From: an uncultured Clostridia bacterium
GTDB lineage: Bacteria > Bacillota > Clostridia > Christensenellales > Aristaeellaceae
Assembly (NCBI GenBank): GCA_947166705.1
Contig: CAMVFE010000012.1
Span: 1-54,017 of the forward strand
Length of the DNA stretch: 54,017 nt
Reading direction: 5' to 3'
A model generated the notes under the pieces. It saw only the letters and a program-made list of their open reading frames with translations, made no database searches and was not told where the DNA came from. Numbering within the stretch: the first letter of the stretch is position 1; each line of letters opens with the position of its first letter. Shown here piece after piece: positions 25,010 to 33,641 of this stretch. A program made the translations under genes and the position numbers.

Positions 25010-26029
25010 GTGAATCATCAGGAATTTTCCCGCCTGCTGGAGCAGAAGAAGCTCCCCTCCGTCTTGTTTTTTGAGGGGGCGGAGGAGTATCTGAAGGAAA
25101 CCGCCCTGCGGAATCTGCGCAGCGCTCTCCTTCCCGCGGGCCTCGAGGACCTGAATGAAAGCCGGCTCGACGCGCCGGACGCGTCCGCGGTCATCGCGGC
25201 GGCGGAGACGCTCCCCTTCATGGCGGAGCGGCGGCTGGTTCTCCTGCGGGACCACCCGGCGGTCGTCGGCAGGGGCGAGGCCGATGAATCGCTCCTGGCC
25301 TATCTGCCCCATGTTCCGCCCACCGCCGTAGTGCTCTTTTACTGCGTCCTCCCGGTTAAGCAGAAAAAAATCCGGAATCTGGTGCAGAAGCAGGGCGGCC
25401 TCGTGACCTTCGAACCGCTGTCCGACCGCGAGCTCACCTCCTTCGTCACATCTGCATTTCACGACCTGGGCCGGGAGTGCGACGCGCGCACCGCGGACTT
25501 TCTGGTTTTTACCTCCGGCCGGGATCTGAACCTGCTGCTGAGGGAAATCGGCAAAATCGCCGCCTACCATCCGGAGGAGCCTTCCGTGCGTCCGGAGGAA
25601 ATCCGGGCGCTGGCCACGCCCTCCGCGGAAAGCCGGGTCTTCGATATGGTAAACGCGATTGTCGCGGGGGACGGCAAAAGGGCCTTTACCCTCCTCCGCA
25701 ACCTGCTGCAGAACGGGGAGAGGCGCATCATGATCCTCAGCCTGCTGCTCCGTCAGTTCCGCCTGATGCAGCAGATCAGGATCATGCAGTATGAGAAGCT
25801 CCGGCCCCAGGAAATCCAGTCCGCGCTGGGGATGAACTCCTGGGCCGCCCAGCAGCTTGCGCGGCAGGCCGGCGCCTTCACGGGGCGCCAGATCAGGGAC
25901 GCGGTGGCCCTCTGCCTGGAGGCCGATCTGAACACCAAGTCCGGCGTTCTCCGGGAGGAAGGCGCGCTGGAGGCGCTCATGTTCCGCCTGCTGCTGCTGA
26001 AGGAACCCGGGAATCGGAATCCCGGCTAA
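25010..26029 (+). CDS. holA: DNA polymerase III subunit delta
   Basis: Clamp-loader subunit that opens the beta sliding clamp. 339 aa from the GTG at 25010, which has GAGGTGAG 9 nt upstream. The longer open frame from 24893 runs back into comEC and is rejected. AAA+-like domain (YLKETALRNLRSALLPAG; MAERRLVLLRDHP), then the C-terminal collar domain (GERRIMILSLLLRQFRLMQQIRIMQ). comEC-holA order is typical of Bacillota. A short CCGGGA/TCCCGG hairpin overlaps the stop without a T-tract. Confidence 0.94.
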   Translation: MNHQEFSRLLEQKKLPSVLFFEGAEEYLKETALRNLRSALLPAGLEDLNESRLDAPDASAVIAAAETLPFMAERRLVLLRDHPAVVGRGEADESLLAYLPHVPPTAVVLFYCVLPVKQKKIRNLVQKQGGLVTFEPLSDRELTSFVTSAFHDLGRECDARTADFLVFTSGRDLNLLLREIGKIAAYHPEEPSVRPEEIRALATPSAESRVFDMVNAIVAGDGKRAFTLLRNLLQNGERRIMILSLLLRQFRLMQQIRIMQYEKLRPQEIQSALGMNSWAAQQLARQAGAFTGRQIRDAVALCLEADLNTKSGVLREEGALEALMFRLLLLKEPGNRNPG

Positions 26030-26045
26030 AAATATGAATTTTCTG

Positions 26046-26074
26046 TTGCGTTTGTTACATTGCTGTGATATTAT
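26046..26074 (+). promoter_or_regulatory. Promoter of the secreted Ig-like protein, with overlapping WalR-like repeat
   Basis: TTGCGT (26046-26051), 17-bp spacer, TATTAT (26069-26074) preceded by TGA (extended -10). A direct repeat TGTTAC-N5-TGTGAT (26053-26069) fills the spacer; it matches the WalR box in 11 of 12 positions and here would block, not aid, polymerase. Confidence 0.65.
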
Positions 26075-26104
26075 AGTGAAAGCTGTTATGGAGGAGGTTC
26101 TCTT

Positions 26105-27139
26105 ATGAAACGACTGCTTGCTTTTGTTCTGGTTCTGTGCCTTGCCGCGGGGCTGGTTTCCATCGCCTCTGCGGCAAAGATTACCATTACTTCCCAGCCC
26201 GAAACCCAGACGACGAAAATCGGCGGGACCCTGACCTTCAAGGTCAAGGCGAAGAACGCCGGGGATCAGCCGATCACCTGGTACTTCACCAATCCGGAAA
26301 CCGGCGAAACCACCACCGGCAAAAAGCTCTCAGGCGTGGTTCCCGGCGTGAAGGTCAGCAAGCCGAACAGTCTGGCCATTACGCTGAAGAAAATCCCCGA
26401 AGCGCTGCACGGCTGGACGCTGTACTGCCATATCGGCATGAAGGGCACCGGCGCGACCTCCAATCTTGCCATGATTCTGATCGAAGGCAAGGAAGTTCCT
26501 CCGATGCCAGTCCAGACCTACAACCAGCCCGCCGATTCCGATTCCTCGGCCAGCCAGCCCGTCGTCACACCCACCCCGGAACCGATCGTCATCAAGGCCG
26601 GCTCCAATGTGGATCTCTATGAGATGGACAGGAAGGGCAACATCCTGGGCGGCGCACAGTCCGAGCTCACTTTCGCCCAGGGTTCCGCGAACTTCATGAT
26701 GAAGCTGCAGGAGGGCGCGGAGTATCCGGTTCAGTACTTCTCCCTGGATAGTCTCCGCATCACCCCGGAGGGTGAAAACCTCTCCGGCCTGACCGGGCTG
26801 AGCATCCGCAACCTGGAGCACAGCGCCACCGCCAAGATCAAGCTCAACAAGCCCTCCACCGGCGGGGAAATCGTCCCGCGGGAAACGCAGGTGGAAGCCG
26901 CCGATCCTTCGACGCTGGTCACCGTCACCTGCACCTACTGCCGTTTCACCGGGTATAACAACACCTTTGCGGAAAGCGGCCAGGTGCCCGTCGGCACGAC
27001 CATCACCGTCATCGCCAGCGGCGGACGGATTTCGAAGGGCTATTCGATTAACGGCGCCAAGGCGGATTATAAGAATCAGGCATCCTTCCAGATGGTGGTC
27101 GAAGGCGATACGACCATCGTCATGGACAAGCAGAAATAA
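26105..27139 (+). CDS. Secreted Ig-like/InlB-type repeat protein, unknown function
   Basis: 344 aa. Signal peptide res 1-23 (ending ASA). Residues 24-130 look like a bacterial immunoglobulin domain (ITSQPETQTTKIGGTLTFKVKAKN ... TWYFTNPETGE ... YCHIGMKG). A Pro/Ser/Thr linker (~135-165, PVVTPTPEPIVIK) leads to a C-terminal beta-rich region containing TVTCTYCRFTGYNN and a final GYSINGAKADYKNQASFQMVVEGDTTIVM segment. No anchor or sortase motif, so probably released or wall-associated by charge. GGAGGAGG site; own promoter and strong terminator. Confidence 0.75.
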   Translation: MKRLLAFVLVLCLAAGLVSIASAAKITITSQPETQTTKIGGTLTFKVKAKNAGDQPITWYFTNPETGETTTGKKLSGVVPGVKVSKPNSLAITLKKIPEALHGWTLYCHIGMKGTGATSNLAMILIEGKEVPPMPVQTYNQPADSDSSASQPVVTPTPEPIVIKAGSNVDLYEMDRKGNILGGAQSELTFAQGSANFMMKLQEGAEYPVQYFSLDSLRITPEGENLSGLTGLSIRNLEHSATAKIKLNKPSTGGEIVPRETQVEAADPSTLVTVTCTYCRFTGYNNTFAESGQVPVGTTITVIASGGRISKGYSINGAKADYKNQASFQMVVEGDTTIVMDKQK

Positions 27140-27155
27140 TCCCGAAAGTGAACGG

Positions 27156-27191
27156 GAACGGGCGCGGCCAAAGCCGCGCCCGTTCTTTTTT
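27156..27191 (+). terminator. Strong intrinsic terminator
   Basis: 13-bp perfect stem GAACGGGCGCGGC (27156-27168)/27173-27185, 4-nt loop, T6 (27186-27191). It separates the secreted-protein gene from the convergent GH43 gene. Confidence 0.93.
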
Positions 27192-27199
27192 CATGCCGT

Positions 27200-28084
27200 T
27201 CATTCCGCTGCGGGGGCTCTCCGGATCTCCGGCAGGCCGTCGTTCCCGATGTCCAGCGGAATAAAAACCGGCCTTTCCTTCATCCGCCGGTTCGGGCTGT
27301 GAAGCGTCAGGAAGAGCTGTCCGTCCAGCCCGCGGAAGATCATCCCGTGTCCGCCGTCCTTCAGGAACAGCGGGTCCGCCTGCCGGAAACGCCCGTCAAT
27401 ATCGCCGTTGTCCGAAAGCGCCGCGCCCTGGGCATATCCCTCCTCCGAAAAGCCTGACCAGAGGCACAGCAGCCTTCCGTCCTCCAGCCGCCAGAGGAAC
27501 GGACCGTCCGTCACATACCCCGTCACGCCGCTCGAATGGCGCACGGGGCAGCTCCAGGGGGCTTCGGAAGCTCGGAACAGCAGCGAAGGTTCGCCCGCGG
27601 CCGCCTTCAGATCCTCCGTCAGCCGGACAGCCCGGATCTCGCCGTCTCCGGCCTGTACCCATTCGTGGCAGAAAACCATGTAGGGGATTCCCCGGGGAGA
27701 GAGGTAGAAGGTGCCGTCCAGGCATTCCCATTCCGCCGGCGTCACGGGCCCGTCGGACCAGGGGCGGAAGGGCCCCGCCGGGGATTCCGCCCGGAGAATG
27801 GCGGTTCCCCGCCTCCTGTGCTCGCTTTTGAAGCTCGCGAACAGGTAAAACGCCCCCTTCCAGGGGTGCACCTCCGGCGCCCAGTAGTTCCGGTCCGCCC
27901 AGAAGGTGCCGTCGTTCTGAAAACACACCGCGGGCCCTTCCCAGATCCGCAGGTCCTTTCCCGTATAGACGTCAAAGCCGTCCGCCGCGCCCCAGCAGGT
28001 GGGGCCGCGGGTTCCGTACAGATAGTAAGCGCCGTCGTGGACAAGCACGAAGGGGTCGCGGATATGGATCTCTTCCGTCTTCAT
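27200..28084 (-). CDS. Glycoside hydrolase family 43 enzyme (cytoplasmic)
   Basis: 294 aa, five-bladed beta-propeller expected. GH43 catalytic features: RDPFVL at res 9-14 (base Asp), WECLDGTFYL (pKa-setting Asp, ~123) and FCHEWVQ (acid Glu, ~141). Family activities are arabinan/xylan side-chain hydrolysis (alpha-L-arabinofuranosidase, arabinanase, beta-xylosidase). No signal peptide, so it would act on imported oligosaccharides. The start has an ATGA overlap with the AraC-type regulator and a GAGGAGG site, making it the last gene of the binding-lipoprotein/regulator/hydrolase cassette. Confidence 0.88.
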   Translation of the reverse strand: MKTEEIHIRDPFVLVHDGAYYLYGTRGPTCWGAADGFDVYTGKDLRIWEGPAVCFQNDGTFWADRNYWAPEVHPWKGAFYLFASFKSEHRRRGTAILRAESPAGPFRPWSDGPVTPAEWECLDGTFYLSPRGIPYMVFCHEWVQAGDGEIRAVRLTEDLKAAAGEPSLLFRASEAPWSCPVRHSSGVTGYVTDGPFLWRLEDGRLLCLWSGFSEEGYAQGAALSDNGDIDGRFRQADPLFLKDGGHGMIFRGLDGQLFLTLHSPNRRMKERPVFIPLDIGNDGLPEIRRAPAAE

Positions 28085-30324
28085 GATACGTCCTCCTCCC
28101 CCGTTTCCTTTTTGCCGTTCTCGTGCCCGCGCCGGTACTGCATCGGCGTCTCCCCCGTCACCTGTTTGAAACGGCGGATAAAGCTTCCCGCGTCATAGTA
28201 GCCCACCTGGACGCTGATATCCCGGATGGGCGTCTCCGTGCCGGCCAGCAGGTCCTTGGCCCGCTCCACGCGCAGCAGCGTCAGGTATTCCAGCGGAGGC
28301 ATGCCCTTTCTTTCCTTGAAGGACAGGCTGAAGCGGGTGGTGGACAGCTCAAAGGAGTCGGCGATGGCGGTCATGGAGATTTCCGGATCGCTGTAATGCT
28401 CCTCCATGTAGCGGACCGCCTGGTCGATCTCGTCCTCCTCCGCCGCGCTTCCCTCCGCCTTCTCTCCGCCGCTCAGCAGCAGGTCGCAAAGCTTCCGGAG
28501 CATCTCGTCCAGGTCGTCGATGGACTGGCAGGAGGACAGGGAAAAGATATCGTAGAAATCCCGGGTGCTCGCTCCGCTGGGCACGCCGGAAGCATGGGTG
28601 TGCAGGAGCATGTTGATCACGCTGTTGTAGATCATCCGGAATGCAAAGGGAGACATATGTGTATTCTTCAGAAAGTGCAGCAGGTCGTTGATCCGGGTAT
28701 CCAGCAGCTCCCTGCTTTCCAGGGCCAGCGCCTGGCTGATGGAAAGCGTCAGCTTCTGCGCCTGCGGCAGGATATCGGGCACACTGGAGGAGACATCCTG
28801 GTAGGCCAGCACCTGGTGGGTCCCCATGGCAAACCGGTTGTCATAGGCGGCGGCCGCCTCCAGATACGCGCCGGGGGCATCCTCGAAATCCGAATGAACC
28901 GCGGACACGGCCGTCACGCAGCGTCCGCCGCCTGCCTCGCCTTCCCGCAGCATGATTCCCGCCAGGGCCGGCAGCGTGCCGGGCTCATCCATGAAAACCA
29001 GATAAAGCTGCGCCCTGAGCGCCACCAGCTCCGTCCCCGCCCCGGAGTATCCCGTCAGGCTGTCGAAGGGCGGCCGGTTCAGCTCGAAGGGATGGTCGCT
29101 GCCCTCCGCTCCGCTGCACAGGATCACCGCGTAGCAGGCCCGGTCGATTTCCAGCCCCGCCAGTCTTCCGGCCGCCGCCGCCTCGCTCCGGGAGGCGTAG
29201 CGTCCCTTGATGAACCGAAAGATAAAGTCATGACGCTGCATGGGCAGCGCGCCTTCCAGCCGGGTCGTCAGCTCCCTGTTCCGGGTGGTCAGCTGCCGGA
29301 TTCCGGAGGAGATCCGGGTAATCTCATCCGTCCCGCCGCCCCTGCCGTCCGCCGGCAGCAGCCCGGTCAGCGCCTGGATGGGAACCGCGTGCCTGCGCGC
29401 CATCAGGAGCGCCAGCCCCAGGCACAGGATCACAAACACCGGCAGAATTGAAAGGTTGCTGAGGATTTCCTTCCCGACAGCCGCGCTGATGTCGGCGTTC
29501 CGAAGCACCGCGGCATAGGAAAGGCCCCAGTTCCGGTCCTTCAGGGAGACCAGGGTCCAGTCCTCCCCGCGGCGGCGGAACGTGCTGATTTCCCCCTCGT
29601 CCGGGGCGGGCAGCTCCTCCCAGGATATCGGCAGGTCCTCGCTTGATGCCAGCGCCTGCCCGTCCTGGAAGATATAGGTATTCGTGTTCTGATCGATGGC
29701 GTCGGAAAAAAGGCTCCGGTATACGCTGTCCTTGATGAGGAACAGCAGCGTTCCCTTCCCCGTTCCGGGACCGGCGCCCAGGGGCGTCAGGAAAGTCACG
29801 GCCCGGGAACCGTCCATCAGGCTGGACTCCACGCGCTGGGACGGCAGGATCGTCAGCCGGTCAGCGCCGCGTATGAGGGCGGAAAGCTGTTCAGGGCTGA
29901 CCAGCTCATAGGCCATCATCCGTGTGAACATGTCCAGGGTCATCGAAGCGGAGGAGGAATAGATCCGCTCATCCTCCGGGAAATACAGGTAGACCTGGTC
30001 GCAGAAGGTATTGGTGGACGTATAGGGAACCAGCTGCAGCTGCAGGTCATAGGCCTTCCAGGGCTCCAGGTCGTACCTGAAGGGTTCGATATGCGGGCTC
30101 AGTCCGATCTGCTCGGCCGTATTCAGCATGGCGGATATATAGCTTTCGTGCTGGCTGGCGATCCGGGTCAGCCGGTTGATCTGCCCGTCGATCAGGTTCC
30201 GCCGCGCGTGTTCGCCGGTGCGCACGTAAAGATACCCCGCGATGCTCAGGAACAGCGTCAGCACCACGGCGGTATAGGACAGCGCGTATCGGATGAATAC
30301 GGTGGTTTTTCCTGCCTGCTTCAC
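28081..30324 (-). CDS. Transmembrane AraC-family regulator with extracellular sensor domain
   Basis: 747 aa. TM1 res ~10-32, extracellular sensor (~33-285, Cache-like; SQHESYISAMLNTAEQIGL start), TM2 ~287-312, a cytoplasmic linker domain with DEITRISSGI (HAMP-like position) and a middle region like other YesN/YtdP-type regulators, then a C-terminal AraC double HTH (~635-735: ISMTAIADSFELSTTRFSLSFKERKG ... IRDISVQVGYYDAGSFIRRFKQVTGETPMQYRR). It binds DNA from the membrane in response to an outside ligand, presumably activating this glycan locus. Start is GTG at 30324, overlapping the stop of the binding-lipoprotein gene (GTGA). No histidine kinase is nearby or needed. Confidence 0.93.
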   Translation of the reverse strand: MKQAGKTTVFIRYALSYTAVVLTLFLSIAGYLYVRTGEHARRNLIDGQINRLTRIASQHESYISAMLNTAEQIGLSPHIEPFRYDLEPWKAYDLQLQLVPYTSTNTFCDQVYLYFPEDERIYSSSASMTLDMFTRMMAYELVSPEQLSALIRGADRLTILPSQRVESSLMDGSRAVTFLTPLGAGPGTGKGTLLFLIKDSVYRSLFSDAIDQNTNTYIFQDGQALASSEDLPISWEELPAPDEGEISTFRRRGEDWTLVSLKDRNWGLSYAAVLRNADISAAVGKEILSNLSILPVFVILCLGLALLMARRHAVPIQALTGLLPADGRGGGTDEITRISSGIRQLTTRNRELTTRLEGALPMQRHDFIFRFIKGRYASRSEAAAAGRLAGLEIDRACYAVILCSGAEGSDHPFELNRPPFDSLTGYSGAGTELVALRAQLYLVFMDEPGTLPALAGIMLREGEAGGGRCVTAVSAVHSDFEDAPGAYLEAAAAYDNRFAMGTHQVLAYQDVSSSVPDILPQAQKLTLSISQALALESRELLDTRINDLLHFLKNTHMSPFAFRMIYNSVINMLLHTHASGVPSGASTRDFYDIFSLSSCQSIDDLDEMLRKLCDLLLSGGEKAEGSAAEEDEIDQAVRYMEEHYSDPEISMTAIADSFELSTTRFSLSFKERKGMPPLEYLTLLRVERAKDLLAGTETPIRDISVQVGYYDAGSFIRRFKQVTGETPMQYRRGHENGKKETGEEDVS

Positions 30325-31880
30325 GGGTTCTTTTCGCCCCCCTGCCGACGGTCATAGATGCGCTGATAGATCTTCCTGTATTCCCCGCTCCCGGCTTCCT
30401 GAAGCCGCCGCAGGAAGGCGGCGCGGCCGTCCTCGGTCACGCCCCGGGTAACCATGCCCACGATTTCCGCGTCCACGATGGTTTTCAGCCTGGCCTTCAG
30501 CCTCGTCAGCCCGGCATCCTCCGCGGCGGTTTTGGGTGCCACCGCGGTCAGCAGCTTGAAGCAGGTATCCTCCAGCACCCCCGCTTCCTCATACCGGGCG
30601 CAGTATTCCGCCTTCTCCTGCCGGTGCGCGGCAGGAACATACACGGAGGCATAGTATTCCGCCGGCGCGAAGAACTGGCCGCAGATCACCGGCACTGTCC
30701 GGTACAGCTCGTTGTCCTTCGGCACATAGCTGACCTCGTAGCGCCCGTCCTCCCGCAGGATCAGGGTGTCCCCCAGCTCTCCGTTCTGGGACACCAGCAT
30801 GTTTTCCGTCTCGAACTGCGCGTCCAGCCACCGCAGGCTGCTCTCGATATCCCGGTTGTCGGTCGTCAGGGCGGCGCCGAATTCGATGGTGTCCATATTC
30901 CGCGGCAGCCTGGCCCGCGTTCCCTCCGCGTGCACGGGGATCATCAGCCGGTACGCCGCCGCGGTCTCCGGGCTCAGGGCCGTGTTCTGCAGCCGCCAGT
31001 AGCTGAAAAGCCCGATATTCCCTTCGTTCACCTTTTCGGCCCAGATGTTGCTGCCCTGGCTGATAAAATCAATATCCAGCAGGCCTTCCGCGTACATCCC
31101 GTGCAGCCATTCCAGCGCCGAGAAGAACGCGTCCTCCTCCGGCGCGAAGCATACCTGTCCCCGCCCGTCCAGATAGACATATTCCTCGTTCAGCGGCAGC
31201 CCAAAAAAGGAGAACAGGTTGTAGATGCCCGTGATATTGTCGTCAAAGGTGAATTCAAGCGGGATCTCGTCCTTCCGTCCGTTTCCGTTGGGATCGTCGT
31301 CCCGGAAATGCCGGAGGATCTCCGTCAGTTCCTCCACGGTTTCCGGCTCCTTCAGCCCCAGCCGCTCCAGCCAGGCTCCGTTGATAAAGAAGTGTCCGTT
31401 GGTGTTCACATCCTGGGAAATCAGAAAGCCCAGCTGGTACATATGTCCGTCCGAGGCCGTCAGCTGGTCGCGGAGGCCGCTCTTTTCCAGGCGTTCCGCG
31501 TAATGGGGCAGCATGCCCTTCCGGATGTATTCATCCAGCGGAACCAGCAGATGCCGGGTCACGCCGTATTCCTCCACGTCCAGGGAACCGCGCAGAATCA
31601 TGTCCGGCATTTTCCCCTTTGCGAAGGCGAGGCTGACGGAGCTGTTCCATTCCGAGTCCTTCACCTCGTCGAATACCACGCGGACGCCGGTCTGCTCTTC
31701 GATTTTCCGGAAGAACCACATGTCGCTGAAGTCCATGGCCACGTTCTCGATTTCATACTGGAGTGCGGTCAGGGAGACGGCGGGCCCGGCCGTCTCTCCG
31801 GCCGGCGGTTTTCCCGCGCAGCCGGTCAGCAGCAGCGCGCCCGCGAGCGCGAAACAAAGCCCGATGATCCTGCGGTTCAT
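30321..31880 (-). CDS. Sugar-binding lipoprotein coupled to the AraC-type regulator
   Basis: 519 aa, LplA-like extracellular solute-binding protein. Signal peptide with lipobox LLTGC (res 17-21), so lipid-anchored. It is a paralogue of the binding protein at 32090-33595: shared blocks include LTAxQYxxEN, WFF, KMPDMILR, DVEEYGVT, PLDEY and ASDGH, in the same order. It is not next to the permeases but is translationally coupled (GTGA) to a transmembrane AraC regulator, with its own promoter and leader hairpin. Either an alternative import receptor or a ligand-presenting sensor partner of the regulator; the second is my inference. Start at 31880 with AAGGAG 6 nt upstream. Confidence 0.9.
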   Translation of the reverse strand: MNRRIIGLCFALAGALLLTGCAGKPPAGETAGPAVSLTALQYEIENVAMDFSDMWFFRKIEEQTGVRVVFDEVKDSEWNSSVSLAFAKGKMPDMILRGSLDVEEYGVTRHLLVPLDEYIRKGMLPHYAERLEKSGLRDQLTASDGHMYQLGFLISQDVNTNGHFFINGAWLERLGLKEPETVEELTEILRHFRDDDPNGNGRKDEIPLEFTFDDNITGIYNLFSFFGLPLNEEYVYLDGRGQVCFAPEEDAFFSALEWLHGMYAEGLLDIDFISQGSNIWAEKVNEGNIGLFSYWRLQNTALSPETAAAYRLMIPVHAEGTRARLPRNMDTIEFGAALTTDNRDIESSLRWLDAQFETENMLVSQNGELGDTLILREDGRYEVSYVPKDNELYRTVPVICGQFFAPAEYYASVYVPAAHRQEKAEYCARYEEAGVLEDTCFKLLTAVAPKTAAEDAGLTRLKARLKTIVDAEIVGMVTRGVTEDGRAAFLRRLQEAGSGEYRKIYQRIYDRRQGGEKNP

Positions 31881-31904
31881 ATGTTCTCCTTCACAATACA
31901 GAAA

Positions 31905-31942
31905 GGGCACCGCCTTCTGAGTCTTCCTCAGGGGCGGTGCCC
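31905..31942 (-). terminator. Long two-part hairpin in the leader of the binding-lipoprotein gene
   Basis: Outer stem GGGCACCGCC (31905-31914)/GGCGGTGCCC (31933-31942), 10 bp perfect; inner stem CTGAG (31917-31921)/CTCAG (31927-31931). On the minus strand it is followed by TTTCTGT. It lies downstream of the promoter at 31960-31989 and 25 nt before the start codon. It can be the terminator of the permease/binding-protein operon coming from 32090, an attenuator of the new transcript, or both. Confidence 0.7.
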
Positions 31943-31959
31943 CGCGGTCCTGATGATGC

Positions 31960-31989
31960 ATTATAGCATGATTCAGCCGCGGCGGGCAA
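31960..31989 (-). promoter_or_regulatory. Internal promoter for lipoprotein-AraC-GH43
   Basis: Minus strand TTGCCC (31984-31989), 18-bp spacer, TATAAT (31960-31965). The consensus -10 and weak -35 suggest an activated promoter. Confidence 0.6.
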
Positions 31990-32089
31990 GCTTCAGCCCA
32001 GCCTTTCCGTGCTTATTCCGTTTCGTTGTTCCGGTTTTTTCGCGCTCCGGCTTTCCTGCTCTCGCGCCGTCTCCTTGCTTCGCCCGCTC

Positions 32090-33595
32090 TTATTTCGCCA
32101 GATAGGCGTCGTAGGCGTTCTGGTACAGCTCGATGTAGCGCTCCGATCCGATGGCCCGGGCCTGCTCCTGGAAGGCGTTCCAGCTCTCGTCGGTCACGCC
32201 GTTGCGTACGAAGTCGGAGAAGGACTCCTCCACCAGCTTCTGCAGTTCGGTGTAGATGTCGGAAGCTTCCGTCGCGTCCTCGTTGCTCATCTTGCTCAGG
32301 TCCCGCAGGTACTGGAAGCTCTTGTATTCCAGCACGTTCTCCTCGGCGTACCACTTGCTGTCCTCGTAGCGTTCCACGCGATGGGGCGCCATCTGGTAGA
32401 TGGAGGTGTAGTAATCTCCGGGAGCGAAGAACTGGCCCATGGTCACGGGCACAAACTGGTACAGTCCGTTGTCGGCGGGAATGTCGATCACTTCATATTT
32501 GCCTTCGTCATTCAGCACGATCTGCTCGCCGACCCTGCCGTTCAGGGATACCATCATGGTTTCCGTCTCCAGCTGGGCGTCGATCCACTTCAGCGCCGCC
32601 ACCGGGTCCTTGCAGTTCTTCGTCAGGTAGGCGCCGGCTTCCGGAACCTCCAGGATCTGGGATACGGCGGGCCTGAAGCCCTCTGCCGCGGGGGGCAGGA
32701 TGGACTTGAAATTGGGCACGTTCTCAGCCGCGATGGCGGTGTTGATCAGCCGCAGGTAGCAGAAGTAGCCGACCTCTCCGTTGTTTACCTTGTTCGCCCA
32801 GAGGTTGCTGTCCTGGGTCAGGGATTCCGGATCCATCAGCCCTTCCTCGTACAGGGAGTGCAGCCATTCAACGCAGGCGCGCCAGCCGTCCTGGGCGGCG
32901 GTAAACTGCACCTTGTCATTCTCGTCGATAAAGTAGTAGTAGGTGTTTTCCGGCACGCCGAAGGAAGCGAACTGGTTCCAGATCGTCTCCGGGCCGAACT
33001 GGGTGTAGGAGGCGGAGAAGGGCCAGGTGATTCCGTCCGCCTTCATGGCGCGCAGCATCGCGGTCACTTCCTCGATGGTCTTCGGCGCTTCCATGTTCAG
33101 CTTGTCCAGTTCCTTCTGGTTGACGTACCAGGTGCCGGTGTGGTTGACATTCTGAGCCATCAGGAATCCGATGAAGTAGGTATGGCCGTCGCTGGCCGGG
33201 ATGGAATCGCCCGCGTGGTTGATGTTCAGGCGGCTGACGTAGTTGGGCATGATCTCTTCCGTCAGATACTCATCCAGCGGAAGCAGCAGCCCCTGGGTCA
33301 CGCCGTATTCCTCCACGTCCACGGCGTGGCGCAGGATCATGTCGGGCATTTTGTCCGGCACGCCGAACATCAGGTTGGACTTCGTCGCCCAGTCCGCGTC
33401 CTTGACCATGTCGAAGGTCACGTGGGTGTTGGTCTTTTTCTCCAGTTCATCGAAGAACCAGAGGCCGTTGAAGTCGGTGTTCTGGTTTTCCAGCGCGTAC
33501 TGGAAGGCGGTCAGCTCCACCTTCTCCTCGGCGAGCGCCGCGCCGGCGCCCAGCAGCATGCATGCCGCCAGAAGCAGGGAAATGAGTTTCTTCAT
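32090..33595 (-). CDS. ABC sugar transporter, extracellular binding protein (LplA-like)
   Basis: 501 aa. Family-1-type solute-binding protein for a CUT1 importer, directly downstream of its two permeases. The signal peptide has two readings: signal peptidase I cleavage after ALA (res 20-22), or lipidation at Cys12 in LLAAC; the very short segment before Cys12 makes the first likelier, which would be odd for a Gram-positive binding protein. Homologues in Bacillus (YtcQ with YtcP/YteP) import rhamnogalacturonan fragments. Perfect AAGGAGGT site. No clear terminator before the promoter of the paralogous gene. Confidence 0.93.
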   Translation of the reverse strand: MKKLISLLLAACMLLGAGAALAEEKVELTAFQYALENQNTDFNGLWFFDELEKKTNTHVTFDMVKDADWATKSNLMFGVPDKMPDMILRHAVDVEEYGVTQGLLLPLDEYLTEEIMPNYVSRLNINHAGDSIPASDGHTYFIGFLMAQNVNHTGTWYVNQKELDKLNMEAPKTIEEVTAMLRAMKADGITWPFSASYTQFGPETIWNQFASFGVPENTYYYFIDENDKVQFTAAQDGWRACVEWLHSLYEEGLMDPESLTQDSNLWANKVNNGEVGYFCYLRLINTAIAAENVPNFKSILPPAAEGFRPAVSQILEVPEAGAYLTKNCKDPVAALKWIDAQLETETMMVSLNGRVGEQIVLNDEGKYEVIDIPADNGLYQFVPVTMGQFFAPGDYYTSIYQMAPHRVERYEDSKWYAEENVLEYKSFQYLRDLSKMSNEDATEASDIYTELQKLVEESFSDFVRNGVTDESWNAFQEQARAIGSERYIELYQNAYDAYLAK

Positions 33596-33641
33596 GGGGA
33601 TACCTCCTTTATTTTTCAGGGCCCCCGGCCCATATTTAACG

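Noticed and set aside
30321-33595. Two binding proteins interpreted as a split or frameshifted single gene.
   Set aside because: Each has its own signal peptide and full length, and they align over their whole N-terminal halves, so they are paralogues.
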